DNA of 64,000 nt from Streptococcus pasteurianus (GCF_004843545.1 NZ_CP039457.1:586501-650500), one strand, 5' to 3'. Counted from the first letter of the stretch, positions 8,097 to 18,114 are shown. Notes: generated by a model from the sequence alone, not told the origin. Program-made: numbers and translations.

Positions 8097-9068
8097 GTGT
8101 TATCAGCGCTTGATGAAAATGGAAGATTAGTATCCTTGTTAGATGGTATCCCAGCTAACCAAAACTTTGTTTGCCCAGCTTGCCGCTCTGCTGTCCGTTT
8201 AAAAAATGGCAAAGTTATGCGTCCGCACTTTGCTCATGTTTCTTTGGATAAGTGTGATTTTTATAGTGAAAATGAAAGCAGTGAGCACCTTCAGTTAAAA
8301 GCGGCGCTTTATCATGCTGTGTCGCGGACTGAACAAGTCGTGGTTGAAAAAGTTTTACCAGATTTACATCAGGTGGCTGATTTATTTGTCAATGATAATT
8401 TGGCTTTAGAAGTGCAATGTTCGCGCTTATCAGAACAGCGATTATTTCAACGCACAAAAGCCTATCAAAGTCATGGTATTCAAGTACTTTGGTTGTTGGG
8501 GGAAAAGTTGTGGCTTGGCAATCGTTTATCACCTTTGCAACGTCATTTTCTTTATTTTTCGCAGAATATGGGCTTTCATTTGTGGGAGTTGGATGTCACA
8601 AAACAACTCATTCGTTTACATTATTTAATCTATGAAGATTTGCATGGCAAGGTTCACTATCTAACCAAGACTTGTTCATTTTCAGATGATATTATGGCAT
8701 TTTTTCGACTTCCTTATCGACAGCAGAAGCTTTCAACTTACGAGGTAAACCAAGACCAAACCTTATTAACCTATATTCAAAAACAGTTATCTTCTCGCCA
8801 TTCAATTTGGTTAAAAAGGCAAGAAAAAGCTTATTTAAAAGGGAAAAATTTGCTAAGTTTGCCTTTATCGGCTTATTTTCCACAAGTTCGTCCTTTTGAT
8901 TTTGTTGAGGGGTTCTGTCAGATTTCGCAAGATTTATCACCGTTTTACGAAAATTTTCATCGCTTTTATCAAAATCAAACAGAAAAAGAACGTCAATGGC
9001 TTTATCCGCCAGCTTATTATGATAAAATGGTAAATAAACCTCAAAAAGGAGAATGTGATGTCAGATAA
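8097..9068 (+). CDS. coiA: Competence protein CoiA
   Basis: CoiA is a late competence protein needed for transformation; its nuclease-like domain is thought to help process incoming DNA or recombination intermediates. 323 residues, family length. Visible: an N-terminal zinc-ribbon-like stretch [22 protein letters not shown] (Cys pair near residues 24-27), the restriction-endonuclease-like core [13 protein letters not shown] ... [15 protein letters not shown] near 62-115, and [12 protein letters not shown]. Start is GTG at 8097 with AGGAGG at 8085; an overlapping ATG at 8095 is in the wrong frame. A cin-box precedes it. The 3' end overlaps pepF by 11 bases, so pepF is translated from the same message at least in part. 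Confidence 0.92.
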   Translation: MLSALDENGRLVSLLDGIPANQNFVCPACRSAVRLKNGKVMRPHFAHVSLDKCDFYSENESSEHLQLKAALYHAVSRTEQVVVEKVLPDLHQVADLFVNDNLALEVQCSRLSEQRLFQRTKAYQSHGIQVLWLLGEKLWLGNRLSPLQRHFLYFSQNMGFHLWELDVTKQLIRLHYLIYEDLHGKVHYLTKTCSFSDDIMAFFRLPYRQQKLSTYEVNQDQTLLTYIQKQLSSRHSIWLKRQEKAYLKGKNLLSLPLSAYFPQVRPFDFVEGFCQISQDLSPFYENFHRFYQNQTEKERQWLYPPAYYDKMVNKPQKGECDVR

Positions 9069-10860
9069 TCGTAGTCATATTGATGAAAAATACCAATGGG
9101 ATTTAAGCACAGTTTTTGCTACAGATGATGCTTGGGAAGCGGAGCTGGCTAGTCTTGATAGTGATTTAGAAAATGCTAAAGCTTACAAAGGACGTTTGAC
9201 AGCGTCAAGTAATGATTTGCTTGCTATTACGGAAAGTTACCTTGCCTTGTCGCGTCGTTTGGAGAAGCTTTATGTTTATGCTTCAATGAAAAACGACCAA
9301 GATACAACAGTAGCCAAATACCAAGAATACCAAGCTAAAGCAACAGCAATCTATGCCAAGTTTAGTGAAATTTTTGCTTTTTACGAACCTGAATTGATGC
9401 AATTGTCTAAAGAAGCTTTTGAGGATTTCGTGGCAGAAACACCAGCTTTATCTGCTTATGCACATTTCTTTGAGCAACTTTTCAAACGTCAACCGCATGT
9501 TTTGTCACAGGCTGAGGAAGAATTATTAGCAGGTGCGCAAGAAATTTTTGGAGCTGCAGGAGAAACATTTGGGCTTTTGGATAATGCTGACATCATTTTT
9601 CCAATCGTTCCAGATGATGAGGGCAAAGAAATTCAGCTAACGCATGGTAATTTCATTAGCTTGTTAGAATCAAAAAATCGTGATGTCCGCAAAGAAGCTT
9701 ACCAAGCTTTGTATGCAACTTATGAACAATTCCAACACACTTATGCGAAAACCTTGCAAACCAATGTCAAAGTGCATAACTATGAAGCGCGTGTTCATCA
9801 TTTTAAATCAGCACGTGAGGCAGCACTTTCGGCTAATTTTATTCCAGAATCTGTTTATGATACCTTGATTGAAACGGTCAATGCTAACCTGCCTTTGCTT
9901 CATCGTTACGTGGAACTTCGCAAGAAAATCCTTAAACTGGATGATTTGAAAATGTACGATATTCATACGCCACTTTCTGAAATGGATATGAGTTTTACCT
10001 ATGAAGAAGCTTTGGTAAAAGCTGAAGATGTCTTGGCTGTTTTTGGCAAAGAATATTCTGAGCGTGTTCATCGTGCTTTTACAGAACGCTGGATTGACGT
10101 CCATGTCAATAAAGGCAAACGCTCTGGTGCCTACTCTGGTGGTTCGTATGATACGAATGCTTTCATGCTGTTAAATTGGCAAGATACCTTGGATAATTTG
10201 TTTACCTTAGTTCACGAAACAGGGCACAGCTTGCATTCGACATTTACACGTGAAAATCAACCCTATGTTTATGGAGATTACAGTATTTTCTTGGCAGAAA
10301 TTGCTTCAACAACTAATGAAAATATTTTGACAGAAACACTTTTGAAAGAAGTTGATGATGACAAAGCACGCTTTGCAATTTTGAATCATTATCTTGATGG
10401 TTTCAAGAGTACCATTTTCCGCCAAGCACAATTTGCGGAATTTGAAGATATCATTCATAAGGCAGACCAAGCTGGAGAAGTGTTGACGAGTGATTACCTC
10501 AACCAACTTTATGCCGACTTAAACGAGAAATATTATGGACTCAGCAAAACAGACAACCTAGAAATCCAATACGAATGGGCACGCATTCCGCATTTCTACT
10601 ACAATTACTATGTTTACCAATACGCCACAGGATTTGCGGCAGCTAGTTATTTAGCTGATAAGGTTGTTCACGGTACACAAGCTGATATTGACCGCTACCT
10701 TGATTATCTGAAAGCAGGTAATTCTGATTATCCGCTTAATGTGATCAAAAAAGCTGGTGTGGATATGACAACAAGTGCTTATCTAGACGCTGCTTTCCGA
10801 ATTTTTGAGGAACGCTTGGATGAGTTGGAAGCTTTAATTGAAAAAGGAGCACATCTATAA
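9058..10860 (+). CDS. pepF: Oligoendopeptidase F
   Basis: Cytosolic M3-family zinc metallopeptidase that cleaves peptides of about 7-17 residues, feeding amino acids from imported oligopeptides. 600 residues. The zinc motif HETGH (in [13 protein letters not shown]) is near residue 385, with the downstream glutamate in [12 protein letters not shown] near 414. The N-terminal helical channel domain includes [11 protein letters not shown] and [10 protein letters not shown]. Start ATG at 9058 has AAAGGAG upstream; a GTG at 9055 would add one Met. It overlaps the end of coiA, a widely conserved streptococcal arrangement (coiA-pepF). A perfect 7-bp terminator follows at 10869. Confidence 0.95.
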   Translation: MSDNRSHIDEKYQWDLSTVFATDDAWEAELASLDSDLENAKAYKGRLTASSNDLLAITESYLALSRRLEKLYVYASMKNDQDTTVAKYQEYQAKATAIYAKFSEIFAFYEPELMQLSKEAFEDFVAETPALSAYAHFFEQLFKRQPHVLSQAEEELLAGAQEIFGAAGETFGLLDNADIIFPIVPDDEGKEIQLTHGNFISLLESKNRDVRKEAYQALYATYEQFQHTYAKTLQTNVKVHNYEARVHHFKSAREAALSANFIPESVYDTLIETVNANLPLLHRYVELRKKILKLDDLKMYDIHTPLSEMDMSFTYEEALVKAEDVLAVFGKEYSERVHRAFTERWIDVHVNKGKRSGAYSGGSYDTNAFMLLNWQDTLDNLFTLVHETGHSLHSTFTRENQPYVYGDYSIFLAEIASTTNENILTETLLKEVDDDKARFAILNHYLDGFKSTIFRQAQFAEFEDIIHKADQAGEVLTSDYLNQLYADLNEKYYGLSKTDNLEIQYEWARIPHFYYNYYVYQYATGFAAASYLADKVVHGTQADIDRYLDYLKAGNSDYPLNVIKKAGVDMTTSAYLDAAFRIFEERLDELEALIEKGAHL

Positions 10861-10868
10861 AATTATAG

Positions 10869-10896
10869 CGAGGTTGAGTATTCTAACCTCGTTTTT
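10869..10896 (+). terminator. Terminator after pepF
   Basis: CGAGGTT/AACCTCG stem, nine-base loop, five T. The T tract is followed after two bases by the next gene's extended -10. Confidence 0.8.
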
Positions 10897-10897
10897 A

Positions 10898-10906
10898 TGT
10901 TATAAT
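10898..10906 (+). promoter_or_regulatory. Extended -10 promoter of GNAT gene
   Basis: TGT then TATAAT (10901-10906), adjoining the pepF terminator. Ribosome site GGGGAGGTG follows at 10919. Confidence 0.6.
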
Positions 10907-10932
10907 AGAAAAAATTTTGGGGAGGTGCTGGC

Positions 10933-11451
10933 ATGGAAATTAGGAAACTAGATGTTAGTGATGAAGCGGCTTACCGAGCTTATCAAACGGCTTTGGAAAA
11001 TGACGATAATCCCTTTATCACGACACGTGAGATTGGTGATTTTAAAACCTTTGTGGAAAATAGCAGAGCGCAAGAAACACAAACTACTAACCCTGATTAT
11101 TCAACGATGACGACCTATTATGCCTTTTTGAATGGGAAAATTGCTGCGCTTATATCTTGTCGTTGGCAGCTGGAAAAGGGCAATCTTGCGACGATTGGTG
11201 GACATATCGGATATCAAACCTCACCAGAATTTAGACGACAAGGTATCATGACCAGACTTCTCAGCTTTGCCCTTGAGCAATATGCCAAACGTGGCATCAA
11301 TCCTGTGCTTATCACAGCGCGTGAGGACAATATTGCCAGTCGTAGAACCATTGAAAAAGCTGGCGGTATTTTGGAAAATATTATCGATTTAGAGGATGGG
11401 CATCGTCTAGCGCGTTATTGGATTACCTTGGACTTGGAGAATTCAGATTAA
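10933..11451 (+). CDS. GNAT-family N-acetyltransferase
   Basis: 172-residue acetyltransferase of the GNAT fold, close to the YedL/PaiA-like group found in streptococci. The acetyl-CoA pyrophosphate loop is RRQGIMTRLL near residue 97 (R-x-x-G-x-x form), preceded by the beta strand GGHIGYQTSPEF, with the typical C-terminal ARYWITL. Substrate is unknown; small-molecule or protein N-termini are both possible. Strong GGGGAGGTG ribosome site. The HAD gene at 11473 starts 21 bases later and is likely co-transcribed. Confidence 0.82.
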   Translation: MEIRKLDVSDEAAYRAYQTALENDDNPFITTREIGDFKTFVENSRAQETQTTNPDYSTMTTYYAFLNGKIAALISCRWQLEKGNLATIGGHIGYQTSPEFRRQGIMTRLLSFALEQYAKRGINPVLITAREDNIASRRTIEKAGGILENIIDLEDGHRLARYWITLDLENSD

Positions 11452-11472
11452 TATTGAAATGAGGAGACAGAA

Positions 11473-12084
11473 GTGACAACATTTATTTGGGATTTTGACG
11501 GAACTTTGGTGGATTCCTACGAAGCGATTGGGCAAGCCTTGCAAGTGACTTATGCGCATTATGGCTTGGCTTTTGATGAACAATGGATTATGGATTTTAT
11601 TATCAAAGAATCGGTCAAAGCTTTGCTTTATCAAGTGGCAAAAGAGCAAGAATTAGATTTTACGGAGCTATCAGCTTTCTTTAAAAAAGAGCAGGAAGCG
11701 CGTGATTATCTGATAAAACCCATGCCACATTTAACAGAGGTTCTTGCGGCAACCAAACAAAAAGGAGTGACACACTTTGCCTATACGCATAAAGGTATCA
11801 CGGCAAATGATGTTTTAGAAAGACTAGGCGTGCATCAGTATTTTACAGAAGTGGTGACATCAGCAAATGGCTTCGCTCGTAAGCCTGAACCCGAAGCGAT
11901 TAACTACCTTCTTGAAAAATATGAGTTGGATAAAACAAGCACTTATTACGTTGGTGACCGTCGTCTTGACGTTGAAGCTGCCGAAAATGCAGGCATTAAA
12001 TCAATTAATCTCGGTCAACCGTCATCAAAAATCAATCAACACATTGCTGATTTATCCGATATTGTGGCACTTTTTAATGACTAA
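11473..12084 (+). CDS. HAD-IA family phosphatase (phosphoglycolate phosphatase-like)
   Basis: 203-residue haloacid-dehalogenase-type phosphatase. Motif I is FDGT in IWDFDGTLVDS (nucleophile Asp near residue 7), motif II is YTHKG near 97, motif III Lys is in ARKPEPEA near 137 and motif IV is YVGDRRLDVEAAENAG near 157. A helical cap sits between motifs I and II, as in Gph and beta-phosphoglucomutase relatives. Substrate cannot be read from sequence. Start is GTG at 11473 with GAGGAG at 11461. Likely an operon with the GNAT gene upstream. Confidence 0.85.
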   Translation: MTTFIWDFDGTLVDSYEAIGQALQVTYAHYGLAFDEQWIMDFIIKESVKALLYQVAKEQELDFTELSAFFKKEQEARDYLIKPMPHLTEVLAATKQKGVTHFAYTHKGITANDVLERLGVHQYFTEVVTSANGFARKPEPEAINYLLEKYELDKTSTYYVGDRRLDVEAAENAGIKSINLGQPSSKINQHIADLSDIVALFND

Positions 12085-12101
12085 AAATCGAAGAAAGCCT
12101 A

Positions 12102-12138
12102 TTCACAACGGGTTTATTTTGCTATATAATAAGAGTTA
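12102..12138 (+). promoter_or_regulatory. Promoter giving a predicted leaderless mRNA
   Basis: TTCACA (12102-12107), exact 17-base spacer, TATAAT (12125-12130), then seven bases to ATG at 12138. The start site should fall on or next to the ATG; no ribosome-binding site exists. Confidence 0.65.
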
Positions 12139-12839
12139 TGGTTAAATCATATTCAAAAACAGCAAATCACAATATGCGTCGTCCCGTAGTGAAAGAAGAC
12201 ATTGTTCGCTATATGCGAACACATCAGAAGCAAAATGAGGGCTATCTGGCAGAATTGGAAGCATTTGCTCATCAAGAAAATATCCCTATTATTCAGCATG
12301 AAGTTGTGGCTTATTTTCGTTTTTTGATGCAAACATTGCAGCCAAAAAATATTTTAGAGATTGGCACAGCTATCGGATTTTCAGCACTTTTAATGGCAGA
12401 AAATGCCCCAGATGCGAAGATTACGACACTTGACCGTAATCCTGAAATGATTGCCTTCGCCAAGGAAAATTTTGCTAAGTATGACACTCGCAAACAAATT
12501 ACTTTGCTTGAAGGAGATGCCGTTGATACTCTTTCGACACTTGATGGGGAATTTGACTTTGTTTTTATGGATTCAGCGAAATCAAAATACATTGTCTTTC
12601 TGCCAGAAGTCTTGAAACATTTGAAAGTCGGCGGAGTCATTGTCTTTGATGATGTTTTCCAAGGCGGGGATATTGTCAAGCCAATCGAAGAAGTGCGCCG
12701 CGGACAACGGACAATCTATCGTGGGCTTCAACGATTGTTTGATGCGACACTGGATAATCCAAATTTAACAGCAACCTTACTTCCGTTAAGCGACGGATTA
12801 TTGATGATTCGTAAAAATACAGCAGATATATCACTGTAA
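12138..12839 (+). CDS. O-methyltransferase, TrmR-like (tRNA 5-hydroxyuridine methyltransferase)
   Basis: Class I S-adenosylmethionine methyltransferase of the caffeoyl-CoA/YrrM type, 233 residues. Motif I is ILEIGTAIGFSALLMAE near residue 73; the acidic residue of motif II is in ITTLDRNPEM near 98; DFVFMDSAKSKY near 140 and VIVFDDVFQGG near 172 hold the metal-ligand type aspartates. The Bacillus homologue TrmR (YrrM) methylates ho5U34 in tRNA; that role is inferred here. In streptococci this gene stands directly before prsA, as it does here. The MVKSYSK start matches homologues and lies directly after the -10. Confidence 0.85.
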   Translation: MVKSYSKTANHNMRRPVVKEDIVRYMRTHQKQNEGYLAELEAFAHQENIPIIQHEVVAYFRFLMQTLQPKNILEIGTAIGFSALLMAENAPDAKITTLDRNPEMIAFAKENFAKYDTRKQITLLEGDAVDTLSTLDGEFDFVFMDSAKSKYIVFLPEVLKHLKVGGVIVFDDVFQGGDIVKPIEEVRRGQRTIYRGLQRLFDATLDNPNLTATLLPLSDGLLMIRKNTADISL

Positions 12840-12908
12840 AATTAAGCAATATTTAAGTTATTGTGATATACTAGTGGAGTTAAAGACAAATTAAGGAGTT
12901 TAATAACA

Positions 12909-13970
12909 ATGGCCAACAAAGAAAAATCAGGGTTTAAGAAAGTTATCCAAAGTAAAGCTTTCAAAGGTGTTTCAATTGCAGTAGCTTCAGCTCTTATCGG
13001 TGCAGGTGTAACTTACCTTGCTACTAACAGCAATTCAGAAACAAAAGCTCTTGTTACCATGAAAGGTGATACTATCACAGTATCAGACTTCTACAGTGCT
13101 GCAAAAAGTTCAAAATCTTCACAACAAACAATGTTGAACTTGATTTTGTCACGTGTCTTTGAAGACCAATATGGAAGCAAAGTTTCAGATAAAGAAGTGA
13201 CTGAAGCTTACAATAAAACTGCTTCATCATATGGTTCATCATTCTCAAGTGCACTTCAAGCTGCTGGTTTGACAACAGATACTTACAAGCAACAAATTCG
13301 CACATCAATGTTAGTGGAATATGCTGTTAAAGAAGCTGCCAAAGATAAATTGACAACTAAAAACTACAAAGAAGCTTACAAAGATTACACCCCTGATACA
13401 ACAGCTACAGTTATTGCTTTGAGCAACGAAGACAAAGCTAACTCAGTTCACGATCAAGCAACTGCGGATGGCGCTGATTTTGATAAAATCGCTAAAGAAA
13501 ACACAATAGCTAAGAAAACTGAATACACATTTGACTCAGCAGATACAAAACTTCCAACAGATGTTATGGATGCTGCATTCAAACAAAATGAAGGTTCAGT
13601 TTCAGATGTTATCAAAGTAATGAATTCTTCAACATATTCATACACATACTACATCGTTAAGACAACTAAGAAAACAGATAAAAACTCTGATTGGAAGACA
13701 TACAAAAAACGCTTGAAGAAAGCTATCATGGCTAAATATCAAAACGACACAAACTTCCAAAATCAAGTTATTGCTAAAGCTCTTGATAAAGCTAACGTGA
13801 AGATTAAAGATAACACCTTTGCAAGTATTCTTTCACAATATGCAACAAGCTCATCATCAAGTTCTTCAGCTTCATCATCAAAAGCTTCATCAACTTCTTC
13901 TGAAGCAAGCTCATCAAGTTCAACAGAAGAATCATCAACAACTGAATCATCTACAGATTCAGCTGAATAA
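12909..13970 (+). CDS. prsA: PrsA-type foldase (parvulin peptidyl-prolyl isomerase), apparently not a lipoprotein
   Basis: Extracytoplasmic chaperone and cis-trans prolyl isomerase that helps exported proteins fold after Sec translocation. 353 residues. The N-terminal PrsA domain (TMKGDTITVSDFYSAAK near residue 50) and the parvulin region (about 150-245, ATVIALSNEDKA to SYTYYIVKTT) are clear. Odd points: the N-terminus has a hydrophobic segment (about residues 19-37, GVSIAVASALIGAGVTYLA) but the protein contains no cysteine at all, so the usual lipobox is absent; it may stay membrane-anchored by an uncleaved segment. The C-terminal 40 residues are almost only Ser, Thr, Ala and Glu, unlike shorter homologues. 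Ribosome site AAGGAG at 12892. Confidence 0.9.
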   Translation: MANKEKSGFKKVIQSKAFKGVSIAVASALIGAGVTYLATNSNSETKALVTMKGDTITVSDFYSAAKSSKSSQQTMLNLILSRVFEDQYGSKVSDKEVTEAYNKTASSYGSSFSSALQAAGLTTDTYKQQIRTSMLVEYAVKEAAKDKLTTKNYKEAYKDYTPDTTATVIALSNEDKANSVHDQATADGADFDKIAKENTIAKKTEYTFDSADTKLPTDVMDAAFKQNEGSVSDVIKVMNSSTYSYTYYIVKTTKKTDKNSDWKTYKKRLKKAIMAKYQNDTNFQNQVIAKALDKANVKIKDNTFASILSQYATSSSSSSSASSSKASSTSSEASSSSSTEESSTTESSTDSAE

Positions 13971-13975
13971 GCTAC

Positions 13976-14004
13976 TTGACCAGAAGCTTAAAATACAGTA
14001 CAAT
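13976..14004 (+). promoter_or_regulatory. alaS promoter
   Basis: TTGACC (13976-13981), 17-base spacer, TACAAT (13999-14004), just after the prsA stop. Confidence 0.75.
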
Positions 14005-14010
14005 TAAAAA

Positions 14011-14245
14011 GATTGAGAATCGTTTTTAAAAATTCAGATTCAGAAAAGTGGCGGTTGCTGCGAGCCATGGATGAAGTTAAAAATGTGCTACTCATGTTTT
14101 CTAATTGTCAATATTGGTAACCGAGTTACCAGGGTCAAATGCAAGAAAAAACAATTTAAGAGATAAATGAAGAATGACAGGTTCATTGAAAAGAGGTGGT
14201 ACCGTGGCTAACGTCACCCTCTATGAGATGGACTTGCCGTTTTTT
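14011..14245 (+). ncRNA. T-box riboswitch, alanine type
   Basis: Leader of alaS that reads uncharged tRNA-Ala. The T-box sequence GAGGTGGTACCGTG is at 14193-14206. The distal stem I pattern GGTTGCTGCGAGCC is at 14053-14066, and a following ATGTGCTAC places a GCT (Ala) specifier with the usual 3' purine at 14087-14089. A six-T run at 14240-14245 ends the expression platform. The 3' half of the terminator stem is less clear to me than the T-box itself. It fills the gap between prsA and alaS. Confidence 0.85.
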
Positions 14246-14327
14246 GTATCCTTAATGGCATAAAAGATGATTTCAATCTATGGCAAGCGTTGTAACATCG
14301 CTTAGTAACAAGAAAAGGAAAGATAAA

Positions 14328-16946
14328 ATGAAACAATTGACTAGTGCGCAAGTGCGCCAAATGTGGCTAGACTTCTGGAAATCAAAAGGTCACTCTGTTG
14401 AACCTTCTGCAAACTTGGTTCCTGTAAACGACCCAACTTTGTTGTGGATCAACTCAGGTGTTGCCACACTTAAAAAATACTTTGATGGTTCAGTAATTCC
14501 AGAAAACCCACGTATCACTAATGCTCAAAAAGCTATCCGTACAAATGACATCGAAAACGTTGGTAAAACAGCTCGTCACCATACAATGTTTGAAATGTTG
14601 GGTAACTTCTCTGTTGGTGATTACTTCCGTGATGAAGCAATCACTTGGGGATTTGAATTATTGACAAGTCCAGAATGGTTTGACTTCCCTAAAGATAAAC
14701 TTTACATGACTTACTACCCAGATGATAAAGACACTTACAACCGTTGGATTTCACTTGGTGTTGAACCAAGTCACTTGATTCCAATCGAAGACAACTTCTG
14801 GGAAATTGGTGCTGGACCTTCAGGACCAGATACTGAAATCTTCTTTGACCGTGGTGAAGACTTTGACCCAGACCACGTTGGTATCAAACTTCTTGCTGAA
14901 GATATCGAAAACGATCGTTACATCGAAATCTGGAACATCGTGTTGTCACAATTTAACGCTGATCCAGCTGTTCCACGTTCAGAATACAAAGAATTGCCAC
15001 ACAAAAACATTGATACGGGTGCCGGTTTGGAACGTTTGGTTGCGGTTATGCAAGGGGCTAAAACAAACTTTGAAACTGACCTCTTCATGCCAATCATTCG
15101 TGAAATCGAAAAATTATCTGGTAAAACTTATGATCCAGATGGCGACAACATGAGCTTTAAAGTTATCGCTGACCACATACGTTCACTTTCATTTGCTATC
15201 GGTGATGGTGCTCTTCCTGGTAACGAAGGTCGTGGATATGTGCTTCGTCGTTTGCTTCGTCGCGCAGTTATGCACGGTCGTCGCCTTGGTATCAACGAAA
15301 CATTCTTGTATAAATTGGTTCCAACTGTTGGTAAAATCATGGAATCATACTACCCAGAAGTGCTTGAAAAACGTGAATTTATCGAAAAAATCGTTCGTCG
15401 TGAAGAAGAAACATTCGCACGTACAATCGATGCTGGTTCAAACATGCTTGACCAATTGTTGGCTGATTTGAAAGCAGCTGGTAAAGACACTGTTGAAGGT
15501 AAAGATATCTTCAAATTGTATGATACATATGGATTCCCAGTTGAATTGACTGAAGAATTGGCTGAAGACAAAGGCTTCAAGATTGACCACGCTGGCTTTG
15601 AAGCTGCTATGAAAGAACAACAAGAACGTGCGCGTGCAAGCGTCGTTAAAGGTGGTTCAATGGGTATGCAAAGCGAAACATTGTCAAGCATTACTGAAGA
15701 ATCAGTCTTTAGCTACACTGAAGAAGTTCTTGATTCTACATTGTCAGTTATTATCGCTGATAACGAACGTACTGAAGCTGTTTCAGAAGGTCAAGTATTG
15801 CTTGTCTTTGCGAAAACTCCATTCTACGCTGAAATGGGTGGACAAGTAGCTGACCACGGTGTTATTAAAAATGATAAAGGTGACATCGTTGCTCGCGTGA
15901 CAGATGTTCAAAAAGCTCCAAATGGTCAAGCTCTTCACACAGTTGATGTTCTCGCAAGCTTGTCAGTTGGTACGACATACACACTTGAAATTGATAGCAA
16001 ACGTCGTCACAGTGTTATCAAAAACCACACAGCTACTCACTTGCTTCACGCTGCACTTCACCACGTTATCGGTGAACACGCTACTCAGGCTGGTTCTCTT
16101 AACGAAGAAGGATTCTTGCGCTTTGACTTCACTCACTTTGAAGCAGTAACTGCTGATGAATTGCGTCAAATCGAAGAAGAAGTTAACCAACAAATCTGGA
16201 ATGCTATTCCAGTTAAGACTGTTGAAACTGACATTGATACTGCTAAATCAATGGGTGCTATGGCCTTGTTCGGTGAAAAATACGGTAAAAACGTACGTGT
16301 TGTAACAATCGGCGATTACTCAATTGAACTTTGTGGTGGTACACACGTTTCAAATACAGCTGAAATCGGAATCTTCAAGATTGTTAAAGAAGAAGGTATC
16401 GGTTCAGGAACTCGTCGTATCCTTGCTGTAACTGGTAAAGAAGCCTTTGAAGCATACCGTCAAGAAGAAGAAGACCTTAAAGCAATTGCTGAAACTCTTA
16501 AAGTGCCTCAATTGAAAGAAGTTACTAAGAAAGTAGTAAGCTTGCAAGAACAATTGCACAAATTGCAAAAAGAAAATGCTGAATTGAAAGAAAAAGCAGC
16601 AGCAGCACAAGCTGGTGACGTTTTCAAAGATGTTAAAGAAGCAAACGGTCTTCGCTTTGTCACTAGCCAAGTAACTGTTTCTGATGCAGGTGCCCTTCGT
16701 ACATTTGCTGACAACTGGAAACAAAAAGACTATTCTGACGTTCTTGTCTTGGCAGCAGCTATTGGCGAAAAAGTCAATGTCCTTGTAGCAAGCAAATCAA
16801 AAGATGTTCATGCTGGTAACTTGATTAAAGTTTTGGCACCAATCGTATCAGGTCGTGGTGGTGGTAAACCAGACATGGCCATGGCCGGTGGTTCAGATGC
16901 TGCTAAAATCGCAGACCTTTTTGCAGCAGTAGCAGAAAATCTGTAA
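14328..16946 (+). CDS. alaS: Alanyl-tRNA synthetase
   Basis: Charges tRNA-Ala and edits Ser/Gly mischarges. 872 residues, the standard length. N-terminal class II catalytic domain ([38 protein letters not shown] near 75), tRNA-recognition domain, editing domain with zinc ligands HTATH near 567 and CGGTH near 668, a coiled-coil (about 715-765) and the C-Ala domain ending [14 protein letters not shown]. The start at 14328 has AAAGGA; the frame is open from 14280 but those residues are outside the family. Codon use is strongly biased, as expected for high expression. Controlled by the T-box. Confidence 0.97.
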   Translation: MKQLTSAQVRQMWLDFWKSKGHSVEPSANLVPVNDPTLLWINSGVATLKKYFDGSVIPENPRITNAQKAIRTNDIENVGKTARHHTMFEMLGNFSVGDYFRDEAITWGFELLTSPEWFDFPKDKLYMTYYPDDKDTYNRWISLGVEPSHLIPIEDNFWEIGAGPSGPDTEIFFDRGEDFDPDHVGIKLLAEDIENDRYIEIWNIVLSQFNADPAVPRSEYKELPHKNIDTGAGLERLVAVMQGAKTNFETDLFMPIIREIEKLSGKTYDPDGDNMSFKVIADHIRSLSFAIGDGALPGNEGRGYVLRRLLRRAVMHGRRLGINETFLYKLVPTVGKIMESYYPEVLEKREFIEKIVRREEETFARTIDAGSNMLDQLLADLKAAGKDTVEGKDIFKLYDTYGFPVELTEELAEDKGFKIDHAGFEAAMKEQQERARASVVKGGSMGMQSETLSSITEESVFSYTEEVLDSTLSVIIADNERTEAVSEGQVLLVFAKTPFYAEMGGQVADHGVIKNDKGDIVARVTDVQKAPNGQALHTVDVLASLSVGTTYTLEIDSKRRHSVIKNHTATHLLHAALHHVIGEHATQAGSLNEEGFLRFDFTHFEAVTADELRQIEEEVNQQIWNAIPVKTVETDIDTAKSMGAMALFGEKYGKNVRVVTIGDYSIELCGGTHVSNTAEIGIFKIVKEEGIGSGTRRILAVTGKEAFEAYRQEEEDLKAIAETLKVPQLKEVTKKVVSLQEQLHKLQKENAELKEKAAAAQAGDVFKDVKEANGLRFVTSQVTVSDAGALRTFADNWKQKDYSDVLVLAAAIGEKVNVLVASKSKDVHAGNLIKVLAPIVSGRGGGKPDMAMAGGSDAAKIADLFAAVAENL

Positions 16947-16991
16947 CATCCGTTAGGCAGTCTTTGACTGATAAAGGAGTTGTTTTGTCAG

Positions 16992-17180
16992 ATGAAATCT
17001 AAAAACACACTTTTGAAATTAGCTATCGCTTTTATCGGCATAACGCTGCTGATTCTTGCTTACATTATTATTGTAGATGCTCTGCAAGGTCATGTTGATT
17101 GGGTAACCTTACTAGTCGCTTTAGCAGAAGGCAGCCTCCTCAGCAGTCTGATAAAAATGTTACAAGATAGCGGAAAATAA
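16992..17180 (+). CDS. Small two-helix membrane protein
   Basis: 62-residue protein with two hydrophobic segments (LAIAFIGITLLILAYIIIVDAL and WVTLLVALAEGSLLSSLI) joined by the short loop QGHVD. No family recognised. It starts 45 bases after alaS, with AAGGAG at 16974 at a rather long distance (12 bases) from the ATG at 16992; a TTG at 16980 sits on the ribosome site and is less likely. It probably rides on the alaS message, before a strong terminator. Role unknown. Confidence 0.6.
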   Translation: MKSKNTLLKLAIAFIGITLLILAYIIIVDALQGHVDWVTLLVALAEGSLLSSLIKMLQDSGK

Positions 17181-17186
17181 ACATAA

Positions 17187-17211
17187 GCCCACCTAAAAAG
17201 GTGGGTTTTTT
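17187..17211 (+). terminator. Terminator after small membrane gene
   Basis: CCCACC-TAAAAA-GGTGGG followed by six T. Confidence 0.92.
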
Positions 17212-17214
17212 AGT

Positions 17215-17231
17215 TATAGTTTTTAACTATC
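17215..17231. promoter_or_regulatory. Met-box-like operator (MtaR/MetR)
   Basis: TATAGTTTTTAACTATC matches 15 of 17 positions of the streptococcal Met-box TATAGTTTnAAACTATA. It lies about 45 bases before the -10, a usual place for an activator site. Confidence 0.6.
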
Positions 17232-17272
17232 GAGTCTATTTAAAATAACTATTTTACGAGGGATTTTTAGAC

Positions 17273-17304
17273 TGTTATAATAGTCACTAAGATTTCAGAA
17301 TATT
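17273..17304 (+). promoter_or_regulatory. Extended -10 with CodY-like box
   Basis: TGT then TATAAT (17276-17281). Just downstream AGATTTCAGAATATT (17290-17304) matches 12 of 15 positions of the CodY consensus AATTTTCWGAAAATT, placed on the start site. No good -35, in line with need for an activator. Confidence 0.5.
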
Positions 17305-17331
17305 TTCACAGAAGATAGAATTGAGGGAAAA

Positions 17332-18114
17332 ATGAAAGTTTCACTTATTCAGATGGCTATCCGTGAAGCGGATCCTGAGCAAAATAGAAAGAAAGTATTG
17401 GAGTTATTGGAAAAAGCGGTGCATGATGCGCCAGATGTGATTGTTCTTCCTGAGATGTGGAATACTGGCTATGCCTTGAAACAGCTGGCAGATATTGCTG
17501 ATGTTAATGGGAAAGAAACGATAACGGATTTAGGAAATTTTGCTAAGAAGTACCATGTTAATTTGGTGGCTGGTTCGGTCGCAACGGCAAAAGAGAATCA
17601 CTTTTTTAATACGACCTATGTGTTTAATCGAGAGGGGCAAGTGATTGCTGATTATGATAAGGTGCATTTGTTTGGTTTAATGGTAGAAGATGAGTACCTG
17701 CAAGCAGGCAATAAAGAAAGTGTCTTTGAACTAGATGATGTCAAAGCAGCTAGTGTGATTTGTTATGACATTCGTTTTCCAGAATGGGTGAGAACCTTGA
17801 TGTCTAGCGGTGCTAAGGTTTTATTTGTAGTAGCTGAATGGCCCAAAGAACGTGTAGAGCAATGGGAGATTTTATTGCGAGCGCGTGCGGTTGAAAATCA
17901 AGCCTTTGTCGTGGCTGTCAATCGGGTTGGCGATGGCATTTCAGACCATTTTTCTGGGCATTCTCTGGTGATTGACCCATTGGGGAAAATCGTTTTACAA
18001 GTGCCAGATAATCAAGAGGGAATTTTTACGGCTGAACTTGATTTGACAGAAGTTGAAAAAAATCGAGGTCACATTCCAGTTTTTGCTGACCGCAAGCCAG
18101 ATTTGTATCATTAG
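17332..18114 (+). CDS. Nitrilase-superfamily amidase (omega-amidase / MtnU-like)
   Basis: 260-residue carbon-nitrogen hydrolase. The Glu-Lys-Cys triad is visible: Glu in VLPEMWNTGYA near residue 41, Lys in YDKVHLFG near 110, Cys in VICYDIRFPEWVR near 144. In Bacillus the similar YkrU (MtnU) is an omega-amidase that hydrolyses 2-oxoglutaramate or related keto-acid amides made by a glutamine transaminase, and its partner MtnE stands beside it; here too an aminotransferase follows 11 bases on. This supports a role in methionine salvage or glutamine transamination. Ribosome site TTGAGGGA. The Met-box and CodY-like sites upstream agree with a sulfur/nitrogen role. Confidence 0.82.
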   Translation: MKVSLIQMAIREADPEQNRKKVLELLEKAVHDAPDVIVLPEMWNTGYALKQLADIADVNGKETITDLGNFAKKYHVNLVAGSVATAKENHFFNTTYVFNREGQVIADYDKVHLFGLMVEDEYLQAGNKESVFELDDVKAASVICYDIRFPEWVRTLMSSGAKVLFVVAEWPKERVEQWEILLRARAVENQAFVVAVNRVGDGISDHFSGHSLVIDPLGKIVLQVPDNQEGIFTAELDLTEVEKNRGHIPVFADRKPDLYH

